Assembly (NCBI GenBank): GCA_945862165.1
Contig: CAMAXI010000019.1
Coordinates: 1-39,107, forward strand
From: Chryseobacterium gleum
Lineage (GTDB): Bacteria > Bacteroidota > Bacteroidia > Flavobacteriales_D > Crocinitomicaceae
Reading direction: 5' to 3'
Length of the DNA stretch: 39,107 nt
The position numbers were made by a program, and so were the translations under genes. Within the stretch, counting starts at the first letter, position 1; every line of letters begins with the position of its first letter. Below the pieces are notes generated by a model. The model had not been told where the DNA came from. It ran no database searches and was given only the letters and a program-made list of their open reading frames with translations. Shown piece after piece: positions 32,268 to 39,107 of the stretch.

Positions 32268-33254
32268 ATGGATCCAATTACCTTAACGTATTTCCCTTAT
32301 AGACTAAATTTTAAGTATCCTTTTCGCATTGCGCATACGGAAAGAACGGGTACAGACAACGTCTATATTTTACTGACACAAGGTAATCATCAGGCTTGGG
32401 GAGAATGTGTATTTATACCTTATTATACGGAGACTTTGGATACATTTAAAACCTTGATTAATTCTAGTGTTTTATCCGATAATACCGATGCGATTGGTAC
32501 CTATATCACCGATTTAAAAAGACGTTTTCCAGATAGTTATTTTTGCATTGGAGCTTTAGATATTGCCTTGCATAATTTACGTTCTGCTATTACTGGACAG
32601 TCGATAGCGCAACAGTACGGACTATTAGAGAATGACAAAGCGACCTCCTACACATTAGGTATTGCTTCGGATGCAGAAATGGAAGAAAAGTTCAACGATC
32701 GTCCGGACATGAAGTACTATAAATTAAAAGTTAACCAAGAAGAGGTAGGTCGAATCGTAAACACCTTTCATCGCTTGACTTCGAAGCCTTTTACGATCGA
32801 TGCTAATCAAGGGTTTACGGATCGAAAACTAGCTTTGGCGTGGAGTTATAAACTCGCTGATTTAGGCGTAGAATATTTAGAGCAACCTTTTCATAAAGAA
32901 GATTTTGAGAGTCATTTGTGGTTGAAAAAGCAAAGTCCAATTCCAATTATTGCAGATGAATCGTTTCAGAATTATGCCGATTTAGAAAAAGTGGTCAAGT
33001 ACTTCGATGGAATCAATTTGAAAGTCATGAAGTGCGGAGGGATTTCGGAAGGGGTTGCTGCTTTACAACGTGCCAAAGAAATGGATTTGAAAAGTATAAT
33101 TGGTTGCATGAGTGAGTCGAGTGTGGTGAGTAATGCAGCGAAACAGATTTCGTCCCTTGCGGATTGGGTGGATTTGGATGGTCCGTTGTTACTGACGAAT
33201 GATTTATTTTCGGAGGAAAGGAGTGTGGAGGAATTGTTGGAACGTTTGAAATAA
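32268..33254 (+). CDS. Enolase-superfamily dipeptide epimerase (L-Ala-D/L-Glu epimerase-like)
   Basis: 328 residues, muconate lactonising subgroup. The KxK motif is KLKVN. Metal ligands are Asp in DANQG, Glu in EQPF and Asp in ADESF. The opposite base is Lys in LKVMKCGG, and these conserved residues are all present. In characterised relatives this enzyme epimerises L-Ala-D-Glu from peptidoglycan turnover so that it can be degraded. Substrate specificity cannot be proved from sequence. No signal peptide; cytosolic. It ends 1 base before the convergent DUF1016 gene's stop, with no terminator between. Confidence 0.88.
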   Translation: MDPITLTYFPYRLNFKYPFRIAHTERTGTDNVYILLTQGNHQAWGECVFIPYYTETLDTFKTLINSSVLSDNTDAIGTYITDLKRRFPDSYFCIGALDIALHNLRSAITGQSIAQQYGLLENDKATSYTLGIASDAEMEEKFNDRPDMKYYKLKVNQEEVGRIVNTFHRLTSKPFTIDANQGFTDRKLALAWSYKLADLGVEYLEQPFHKEDFESHLWLKKQSPIPIIADESFQNYADLEKVVKYFDGINLKVMKCGGISEGVAALQRAKEMDLKSIIGCMSESSVVSNAAKQISSLADWVDLDGPLLLTNDLFSEERSVEELLERLK

Positions 33255-33255
33255 T

Positions 33256-34344
33256 TTATTGCCGATTGAAAAATTGAATTCGTTCCCGTTCAATTTCTGC
33301 AATTAATTCAGATTCTGTAGGAAGATATGGCATGTATTTGGAAGCGAACAGTTGTTCTTTATCATTTAGAATGGAATATTTCGCGATGGTGTGGTCAGTT
33401 TCTGTACAGAGTAATATTCCAATCGTCGGATTATCCGAAGATTGTTTTTTTAGGTCGTCAAACATGCGCACATACATATCTAATTGACCGATGTCTTGGT
33501 GGTTGAGTTTGGTCGTTTTTAATTCAATTATGACAAAACATTTGAGAATATAGTTGTAGAACACCAAGTCTATAAAAAAGTCACTTGTTTCGGTGCGAAT
33601 AAGTTGTTGTCGTTCTACAAAAGCATACCCTTTTCCAAGTTCGAGAATGAATTTTTGTAGGTTATTTATTAATGCTTTTTCTAATTCTTTTTCTGTATAC
33701 CCTAGGTTGATTGGTAGGTTTAAAAATTCCAGTACCGCTGGATTTTTGATGAATTCGAAAGAGTCATGTTGAAACTCTTGTGTGTTTTGTTTCATTTCTT
33801 TTTGAACGCTTTCTTTTTCGTGGGAGGAAAGTAAACGTTGGTAGTACAACGTTGAGATGTTTCGATCAAGTGTTCGTACAGACCAATTTTGTTCTGCAGC
33901 TTCTTTGAGGTACCATTGTTGAGCATCTTTTGATTGAATTTTTAATATTTGTCGTATATGTGTCCAAGATAGTTTTTGTAGATATAAATAGTCATCAGAA
34001 ATAGTTGTAAGTATTTGATTTTGATTGTTTTGTAATTTGTCACTCACTGAGTGGCGAATTGCATTTGGATATAAAATATAGAATTGTCTGAAGTATCTAA
34101 TGTTAGTAGTTGAGAACCCTTTTCCAAATTCTTTGGTCAATTCCTCTGAAATGTTTTTAATGATTTCTTTACCATAGATGGCTCGTTCCTTTCCGTTTTG
34201 TTCTTCTTCTACAATGCGTTTTCCAATATTCCAATACGCTTCAACCATTGCGGAATTTACTGCTGAGTATGCTCTTTTTCGTGCGTTTGATAGAATTTCT
34301 TTAATTTCTACAACGTAGTTTGGGTTAGAGTTTGTAAGTGTCAT
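33256..34344 (-). CDS. DUF1016 / YhcG-like protein with PDDEXK nuclease domain
   Basis: 362 residues. N-terminal DUF1016_N region (ARKRAYSAVNSAMVEAYWNIGKRIVEEEQNG, GKGFSTTNIRYFRQFYILYP, LSWTHIRQILKI, WSVRTLDRNIS). C-terminal PDDEXK domain about 220-345: FFIDLVFYN supplies Asp, FVIIELKT gives ExK. Family members occur in accessory regions and beside restriction-modification genes; a nuclease role in DNA repair or defence is inferred. Its upstream element matches that of dinD, so the two may be coregulated. A separate DUF1016 fragment lies at 28275-28508. Only weakly linked to its convergent neighbour. Confidence 0.9.
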   Translation of the reverse strand: MTLTNSNPNYVVEIKEILSNARKRAYSAVNSAMVEAYWNIGKRIVEEEQNGKERAIYGKEIIKNISEELTKEFGKGFSTTNIRYFRQFYILYPNAIRHSVSDKLQNNQNQILTTISDDYLYLQKLSWTHIRQILKIQSKDAQQWYLKEAAEQNWSVRTLDRNISTLYYQRLLSSHEKESVQKEMKQNTQEFQHDSFEFIKNPAVLEFLNLPINLGYTEKELEKALINNLQKFILELGKGYAFVERQQLIRTETSDFFIDLVFYNYILKCFVIIELKTTKLNHQDIGQLDMYVRMFDDLKKQSSDNPTIGILLCTETDHTIAKYSILNDKEQLFASKYMPYLPTESELIAEIERERIQFFNRQ

Positions 34345-34352
34345 TTTATTTA

Positions 34353-34393
34353 TTTTGATTATTTATTAATCTAATTTACGATTAATTATTAAT
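34353..34393 (-). promoter_or_regulatory. DUF1016 gene upstream element shared with dinD
   Basis: About 41 bases starting 9 bases before the ATG, matching 22366-22407 at about 35 of 42 aligned positions with one single-base gap. Half-sites GATTATTTATT and GATTAATTATT are 23 bases apart. Confidence 0.6.
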
Positions 34394-34426
34394 TTTTACA
34401 ATTGTTTTAAATATTTATCTATTTTT

Positions 34427-35641
34427 ATGAAACAACCTAAATCTATGTCTAAAACCCTTTTCCCGAAAAAACGAAATCTTTGGATAATCACCGGAATTAC
34501 GGTGTTAAATGCGATTGGTTTAACGATTGTATTACCGATTCTTCCTTTTCTGTTATCCGAGTATGTCGCAGAAAAACAAGTTGCTACGTATATGAGCGCC
34601 TTGGTTTCGGTGTTTGCTTTGTGTACATTTTTTGCTGCGCCGATTTTTGGTGCCTTGAGTGATCGCTTTGGTCGCAAGCGCATATTAATTTTGAGTTTGA
34701 TTGGTTCTGCGGTAGGTTATTTCATACTCGGTATCGGTGGTGCCATTTGGGTGTTATTTTTAGGTCGTATAATTGACGGACTTACCGCTGGAAATCAAAG
34801 TACCTTGTTTGCCTATATTTCGGATAGTACCGAGTCGGCAGAGCGTGGAAAATGGTTCGGGATTTTAGGAGGTGCGATCGGATTAGGATTTATGATTGGT
34901 CCTGCGATAGGTGGTACACTCGGTTCAATTTCGATTACCTTACCATTTTTTGTTACGGCAGGTATTACGATTGTTTCGATTTTATGTGTGTTGCTATTAC
35001 TTCCAGAATCTTTGCCAGTTGAGAAACGCAGCAATCATTTCAACCTCAAAAGTTTTAATTTGTATCATCAATTCAGTGAAGTATTTCAACTCAAACAAGC
35101 AAGAACCTTATTAATTATGGGCGGTTTTTTCTTTGTTGGATTGATTATTTGGCAATTTAATACAAGTGTTTATTTAAAAGATGAGATGCATTGGGGAACC
35201 ACGTTTATTGGTGCAGTTTTTATGACAGTAGGTGTGTGCGACATATTGTCGCGAGTAGTTCTTTTACCATTGCTTTTAAAGAAATGGAGCGAAAAAACCC
35301 TTGGAGCGATTGGTTTACTGGGATTAAGTGTAGGTTTGCTGTGTTTGTTTGCTACGAGTTATTTCCCCTCTGTTTATTTGATTTTTAGTGCGGTAGCTTT
35401 GATTGTTTTGGGAGAAGGGTTGTTTGATCCATCGTATAATTCCCAATTGTCGAATGCGGTAAGCGATACAAAACAAGGGGTGTTACAGGGAACAAATCAT
35501 AGTTTGCAAGCGCTTTATCGCGTTATTGTGCCGATTGGAGCCGCTGCTGTTTACACCATCAATCATGGAATTATTTTTGCGCTGGCAGCAATTATTTTAT
35601 TGGTTGGATTTTTTTTGTATTTGCGGATTAACCACGATTAA
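34427..35641 (+). CDS. MFS drug/metabolite exporter (tetracycline-efflux-like)
   Basis: 404 residues with 12 predicted membrane helices. Proton-coupled exporter of the DHA1 type. The loop 2-3 motif A is GALSDRFGRKRILIL. Helix 5 region has GPAIGGTLGSIS (motif C-like GxxxGPxxGG). Similar to TetA-type proteins and to uncharacterised exporters; tetracycline transport itself cannot be claimed. The ATG at 34427 or that at 34445 could be the start; the second leaves a more typical short N-terminus. Confidence 0.9.
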   Translation: MKQPKSMSKTLFPKKRNLWIITGITVLNAIGLTIVLPILPFLLSEYVAEKQVATYMSALVSVFALCTFFAAPIFGALSDRFGRKRILILSLIGSAVGYFILGIGGAIWVLFLGRIIDGLTAGNQSTLFAYISDSTESAERGKWFGILGGAIGLGFMIGPAIGGTLGSISITLPFFVTAGITIVSILCVLLLLPESLPVEKRSNHFNLKSFNLYHQFSEVFQLKQARTLLIMGGFFFVGLIIWQFNTSVYLKDEMHWGTTFIGAVFMTVGVCDILSRVVLLPLLLKKWSEKTLGAIGLLGLSVGLLCLFATSYFPSVYLIFSAVALIVLGEGLFDPSYNSQLSNAVSDTKQGVLQGTNHSLQALYRVIVPIGAAAVYTINHGIIFALAAIILLVGFFLYLRINHD

Positions 35642-35664
35642 TGTTTTTTTTAAAAAAAACAAAA

Positions 35665-36435
35665 TTACATTCCACGACTTTTCTTCACCGTTTCGTAAGC
35701 TTCTTGAATTTTTTGGAATTTCTCTTTCGCACCATGTTGGTATTCTTCCCCTAAGGATGCTACTTTGTCAGGGTGATAACGAATCGCTAGTTGACGGTAG
35801 GCTTTTTTCACTTCTTCATCGGTAGCAGTCGGTTCGATGCCAAGTACTGCATAATCCGAATTTACATCGCGGTAGAACATATTTTTTACCGTTCTGAAAT
35901 CTGCATGTTGAATACCAAGAAGGGTAGCGATACGCTCAAGTACTGTAATTTCAATGTCCGCTACGTGTCCGTCTGCTTTAGCAATTCCGAAAAGGTAGTG
36001 TAATAATTGAATACGCACTTCTTCTTGCGTACGCATACGAATGTCTTGGCAAATACGTTCCAAAGGAATGTCGTTCGAGTCTAAAAACTGCTTAAGTGTT
36101 TGGAGGTGTTGTACCGAAAAGTCAGGTCCAAATTGTTGTGCGAAAAAGGATTTTACATACGTTAATTCTGCTTTTACGACTTTCCCATCGGCACGCATCA
36201 CTGCTGCAGACAACGCGATTAACATCGTTGGAAAATCATTCGTAGAAGAACGTTGTTGGTAGAAACCAAAGATATCGTCAGACGAAAATCCACTGCCTCC
36301 ATTCCCTTGTGTTCCTCCGTTCGCTTTCATTTTTTGGTAGTTGTCCACTAAGGAACCGACAGAAAATCCAATAATTGCTCCGATAAAACTTTTAGTAAGC
36401 AGGAAACCTCCAACGGCGAAAATAATTTTAAACAA
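35665..36435 (-). CDS. djlA: Membrane-anchored J-domain protein with TerB-like domain (DjlA-like)
   Basis: About 257 residues from a TTG at 36435. The frame extends to an ATG at 36495, but that codon lies within the GTACAGACGCAATG palindrome of the htpG terminator, so the longer start is unlikely. Order: one hydrophobic N-terminal segment ([21 protein letters not shown]), a TerB-like helical domain (about 55-165, [21 protein letters not shown]), and a C-terminal J domain with HPD in YHPDKVAS. This is the DjlA architecture. A DnaK co-chaperone at the inner membrane. It sits next to htpG, another chaperone gene, but behind a terminator. Confidence 0.87.
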   Translation of the reverse strand: MFKIIFAVGGFLLTKSFIGAIIGFSVGSLVDNYQKMKANGGTQGNGGSGFSSDDIFGFYQQRSSTNDFPTMLIALSAAVMRADGKVVKAELTYVKSFFAQQFGPDFSVQHLQTLKQFLDSNDIPLERICQDIRMRTQEEVRIQLLHYLFGIAKADGHVADIEITVLERIATLLGIQHADFRTVKNMFYRDVNSDYAVLGIEPTATDEEVKKAYRQLAIRYHPDKVASLGEEYQHGAKEKFQKIQEAYETVKKSRGM

Positions 36436-36465
36436 AATCGTATGTTTTAATGGTAAATAAAAAAT

Positions 36466-36518
36466 CCCCTGCCTTCCCGTACAGACGCAATGCATTGCGT
36501 CTGTACAGAAGGCAGGGG
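36466..36518. terminator. htpG terminator with a nested 28-bp palindrome
   Basis: Outer stem CCCCTGCCTTC with GAAGGCAGGGG, followed on the minus strand by ATTTTTTATTT. In the loop sits a perfect 28-bp palindrome (36479-36506) with core CAATGCATTG. The composite would form one very long hairpin. Confidence 0.85.
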
Positions 36519-36537
36519 ATAAAAGTATTAAGATTTA

Positions 36538-38424
36538 TTATACTAATTCAATAGAACGCTCAATAAATTTATTCAAATCAGCACCTTTTAACAATCCTTG
36601 GGAAAGTAATGCTAGGTCGGTTAATTGTTTTGTTTTTTCAGCACGAACAGAATCTTCAGCAGTCAATAATTCACTCACTTTAGGGTGGTTACTATTTACA
36701 ACCAATTGGTACATTTCGGGGAAAGCTCCCATGAAACCTCCTCCACCAGTACGTTGTTGCTCCATCATACGACGGATAAACTCTGGTTGTGTAATGATAA
36801 TTGGTGCTTCCGAAGAACTCATGCTTTCAAATTCAACGCGGAATTTATCTTTGTTTACTGAACCCTCAAAAACTGGTTTCAATTTTTCTTCGTCTTCTTT
36901 TGTCAATACAGAAGGAATTTCTTCTGATTTTTTGATTAATTTATCTAATGTGTCTGCATCTACACGCGCAAATGTTACATTTTCATTAGACATTTCCATT
37001 TTTTGAATCCAATGTGGAACCAATGGTCCGTCTAGTACAATAACATCATACCCTCTGTCTTTTGCAGCTTTTACGAAACCGTATTGTGCATCCGCATCGT
37101 GTGTGTAAAGCGCAACAATTTTGTTGTCTTTGTCCGTTTGTAAGGGTTTAATTTTCTCGATGTATTCTTCGATAGTATTGTACGTTCCGTCCGTAGATTT
37201 CAATAAAGAGAATGTTTTTGATTTCTCTGCAAATTTATCGTCCGACAAAGTCCCGTATTCTACGAATAATTTCAAATCATCCCATTTTGCTTCAAAATCA
37301 GCGCGGTCTTTTTTGTACATTTCTGCTAATTTGTCCGCTACTTTCTTCGTGATGTGTGCAGAAATTTTCTTCACGTTACCATCGCTTTGTAAGTAAGAAC
37401 GAGAAACGTTTAATGGAATATCTGGAGAATCAATAACACCGTGTAATAAGGTCAAGAATTCAGGTACGATTTCAGCAACGCTGTCTGTAATGAACACTTG
37501 GTTGGAGTATAAATTGATTTTGTTACGTTGAATTTCCACATTCTCCTTAATTTTTGGGAAGTAAAGAATACCTGTTAAGTTGAATGGGTAATCTACGTTT
37601 AAGTGAATATGAAACAATGGTTCTTCAAAAGACATTGGGTATAATTCACGGTAGAACGTTTTATAATCCTCGTCTTTTAAGTCGATAGGTGCTTTTGTCC
37701 ATGCTGGCGCAGGGTTGTTCACTTGGTTAGGAATTTCGATAGAAACGCGTTTGATTTTATCGTTTTCGTCTTTTTCCCCTTCTGGAGAATCGATGTAATC
37801 TGTTTTTGTTCCGAAGATTACTGGAATTGGTAAGAATTTACAGTATTTATCAAGGATACCTTGGATACGTGCTTTTTCTAAAAATTCAATAGATTCCTCG
37901 GTGATATATAATACGATGTCTGTACCTCTTTCTGCTTTTTCAATGTCTGTAATGGTAAATTCAGTAGTACCATTACTTTCCCATTGAACCGCTTGCGCAC
38001 CTTCCGTACGAGACAATGTTTTGATTTGCACTTTTTCAGCAACCATGAACGCAGAGTAGAATCCAAGTCCGAAGTGACCAATAATGTTTTCAGCGCCTTC
38101 TTTTCCTTCGTATTGTTTTACGAATTCTTCAGCTCCAGAAAATGCAATTTGATTGATGTATTTATCAATTTCATCACCTGTCATACCGATACCGCGATCG
38201 CTGATAGTTAATGTTTTCGCTTCTTTATCTAAGATGACATTTACTTCAAGGTTACCTAAATCGCCTTTAAATTCACCTGTAGATGTAAGAACTTTTAATT
38301 TTTGTGACGCATCCACTGCATTGGAAACTAGTTCTCGTAAAAAGATTTCGTGATCCGAATACAAGAATTTTTTAATGATTGGAAAGATATTTTCCGTTGA
38401 TACATTAATTTGACCTGTTCTCAT
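36538..38424 (-). CDS. htpG: Molecular chaperone HtpG (Hsp90)
   Basis: 628 residues, full length. ATP-driven cytosolic chaperone. The N-terminal GHKL ATPase shows RELVSNAVDASQKL (Glu and Asn), SDRGIGMTGDEI and GHFGLGFYSAFMV. The middle domain includes NLTGILYFPKI and the catalytic Arg region NVSRSYLQSD. The C-terminal dimerisation part is standard. Monocistronic. The ATG at 38424 follows an A+T-rich leader. No CIRCE or other heat-shock operator could be identified upstream. Confidence 0.97.
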   Translation of the reverse strand: MRTGQINVSTENIFPIIKKFLYSDHEIFLRELVSNAVDASQKLKVLTSTGEFKGDLGNLEVNVILDKEAKTLTISDRGIGMTGDEIDKYINQIAFSGAEEFVKQYEGKEGAENIIGHFGLGFYSAFMVAEKVQIKTLSRTEGAQAVQWESNGTTEFTITDIEKAERGTDIVLYITEESIEFLEKARIQGILDKYCKFLPIPVIFGTKTDYIDSPEGEKDENDKIKRVSIEIPNQVNNPAPAWTKAPIDLKDEDYKTFYRELYPMSFEEPLFHIHLNVDYPFNLTGILYFPKIKENVEIQRNKINLYSNQVFITDSVAEIVPEFLTLLHGVIDSPDIPLNVSRSYLQSDGNVKKISAHITKKVADKLAEMYKKDRADFEAKWDDLKLFVEYGTLSDDKFAEKSKTFSLLKSTDGTYNTIEEYIEKIKPLQTDKDNKIVALYTHDADAQYGFVKAAKDRGYDVIVLDGPLVPHWIQKMEMSNENVTFARVDADTLDKLIKKSEEIPSVLTKEDEEKLKPVFEGSVNKDKFRVEFESMSSSEAPIIITQPEFIRRMMEQQRTGGGGFMGAFPEMYQLVVNSNHPKVSELLTAEDSVRAEKTKQLTDLALLSQGLLKGADLNKFIERSIELV

Positions 38425-39107
38425 AGTTTTTTTATTTTTTAGAATTTAAACTGATATGCTAGGGAATTGTCAAGGATTGTGCCAAGGGAGAGGAAGTGAC
38501 AAAATGACATTTTAGAGGGAAGTTTTGTTTAACCATTGAGACATTAAGGCATTATGGAAGGCTTGTTTGTGGGGAGAAGTCAAATTGAGGGGTTGTATTT
38601 TTTGTTACACGGAGGTAGAGAGGGCTCGGAGGACACGGAGGTTTTTGAGGCGCTTTGCTTTTTTAGGGCGGGATTTACCATTGAGAAGTTAAGAAGTTGA
38701 GGGAATGGTTGGAGGGGGGAGAGAATTGAGAGACCTGCGGTCTTTTGAGGAGGTTGGTGTAGACAAATTTAAGGGGTTGTATTTTTTGTTACACGGAGGG
38801 AGAGAGAGCTTGGAGGACACGGAGGTTTTTGAGGCGCTTTGCTTTTGGGGGTTGGGGTTTACCATTTAGAAGTTAAGAAGTTGAGGGAATGGTTGGAGGA
38901 GAGAGGGATTGAGAGACCTGCGGTCTTTTTAGGAGGTGGGTGTAGACACATTTAAGGGGGTTGTATTTTTTGTTACACGGAGGTAGAGAGGGCTCGGAGG
39001 GCTCGGAGGTTTTGAGTCGCTTTGCTTTTTGGGGTGGGGTTTACCATTGAGAAGTTGAGGGAATGGTTGGAGGGGGGAGAGAATTGAGAGACCTGCGGTC
39101 ATTATAG
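38425..39107. repeat. 184-bp tandem repeats upstream of htpG
   Basis: Gene-free. Bases 38425-38586 hold the htpG leader and a short ACCATTGAG repeat. From about 38587 a 184-bp unit is repeated: the mark GGTTGTATTTTTTGTTACAC recurs at 38591, 38775 and 38959, so there are two complete copies and a third cut by the window end. Each unit contains CACGGAGG repeats, CGCTTTGC, an ACCATT-GAAGTT block and the hairpin AGACCTGCGGTCT. Copies differ by a few substitutions. The plus strand is very purine- and G-rich, unlike the rest of the window. Confidence 0.85.

Noticed and set aside
36436-36495. ATG-started longer N-terminus of the J-domain protein
   Set aside because: It would be encoded by the palindromic htpG terminator.
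38587-39107. CRISPR array
   Set aside because: The period of 184 bp has no short repeat/variable spacer structure; the whole unit is repeated.

Overview
The window looks like a chromosomal segment of a Bacteroidota bacterium, most likely Flavobacteriia. The support is a type IX secretion (T9SS) sorting domain at the C-terminus of the 797-residue protein, many promoters of the TAnnTTTG type, few Shine-Dalgarno sites, many lipoproteins with Bacteroidota-style lipoboxes, high A+T, and Bacteroidota versions of DusB, MiaE, SucC, Map and HtpG. A family such as Crocinitomicaceae is only a guess.

Layout. (1) Bases 1-6940 are a very A+T-rich accessory region ending exactly at the 3' end of tmRNA (ssrA, 6939-7339, minus strand), a classical island integration site. 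It holds a truncated trypsin-like protease with a DUF1566 tail, a small membrane protein, an unrecognised 392-residue protein, a DEDDh exonuclease with tandem-duplicated zinc ribbons, a small C-terminally anchored membrane protein and a PLD-family nuclease. (2) 7.5-9.8 kb: a 2OG-Fe(II) oxygenase and a GT4 glycosyltransferase. (3) 9.8-16 kb, minus strand: a periplasmic redox, probably copper-linked, cluster with a Cys-rich membrane protein, a Met/His-rich outer membrane protein, an MbnP-like lipoprotein, a cytochrome-type lipoprotein with CX4CH, a T9SS beta-propeller protein, a 39-codon remnant of a di-haem peroxidase and a second CXXCH lipoprotein. The peroxidase, the expected partner of MbnP, appears to have been lost beside a hairpin repeat. 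(4) 16-24.6 kb: a serine hydrolase, lipoproteins, dusB, a cation diffusion facilitator, dagK, dinD, a DUF5522 protein, miaE, an outer membrane protein and a stand-alone DUF1566 protein. (5) 24.7-28.5 kb: a second accessory block beside tRNA-Arg, with a NUDIX gene tightly coupled to a PLD/SF2-helicase/DUF3427 gene, plus a DUF1016 nuclease remnant. (6) Three tRNA genes (Arg-TCT, Pro-TGG, Ser-GCT), then a 550-base gene-free stretch with a structured repeat. (7) 29.5-38.4 kb: map, sucC, an Ala-Glu-type epimerase, an intact DUF1016 nuclease, an MFS exporter, a DjlA-like co-chaperone and htpG. (8) At least two complete 184-bp tandem repeats and part of a third run to the window end.

The strongest unexplained signals are non-coding. 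Two distant copies of one structured element (1701-1870 and 29025-29210) keep their sequence blocks but have exchanged both arms of their hairpins. A near-identical element of about 42 bp lies just upstream of both dinD and the DUF1016 nuclease gene. A perfect 34-bp palindrome lies inside dinD, with a related one upstream. Several TAnnTTTG promoter boxes end 4-5 bases before start codons, predicting leaderless mRNAs. The best candidate for an undescribed multi-gene system is the ssrA-flanking block, especially the 392-residue protein plus zinc-ribbon exonuclease pair; its function is inference only.
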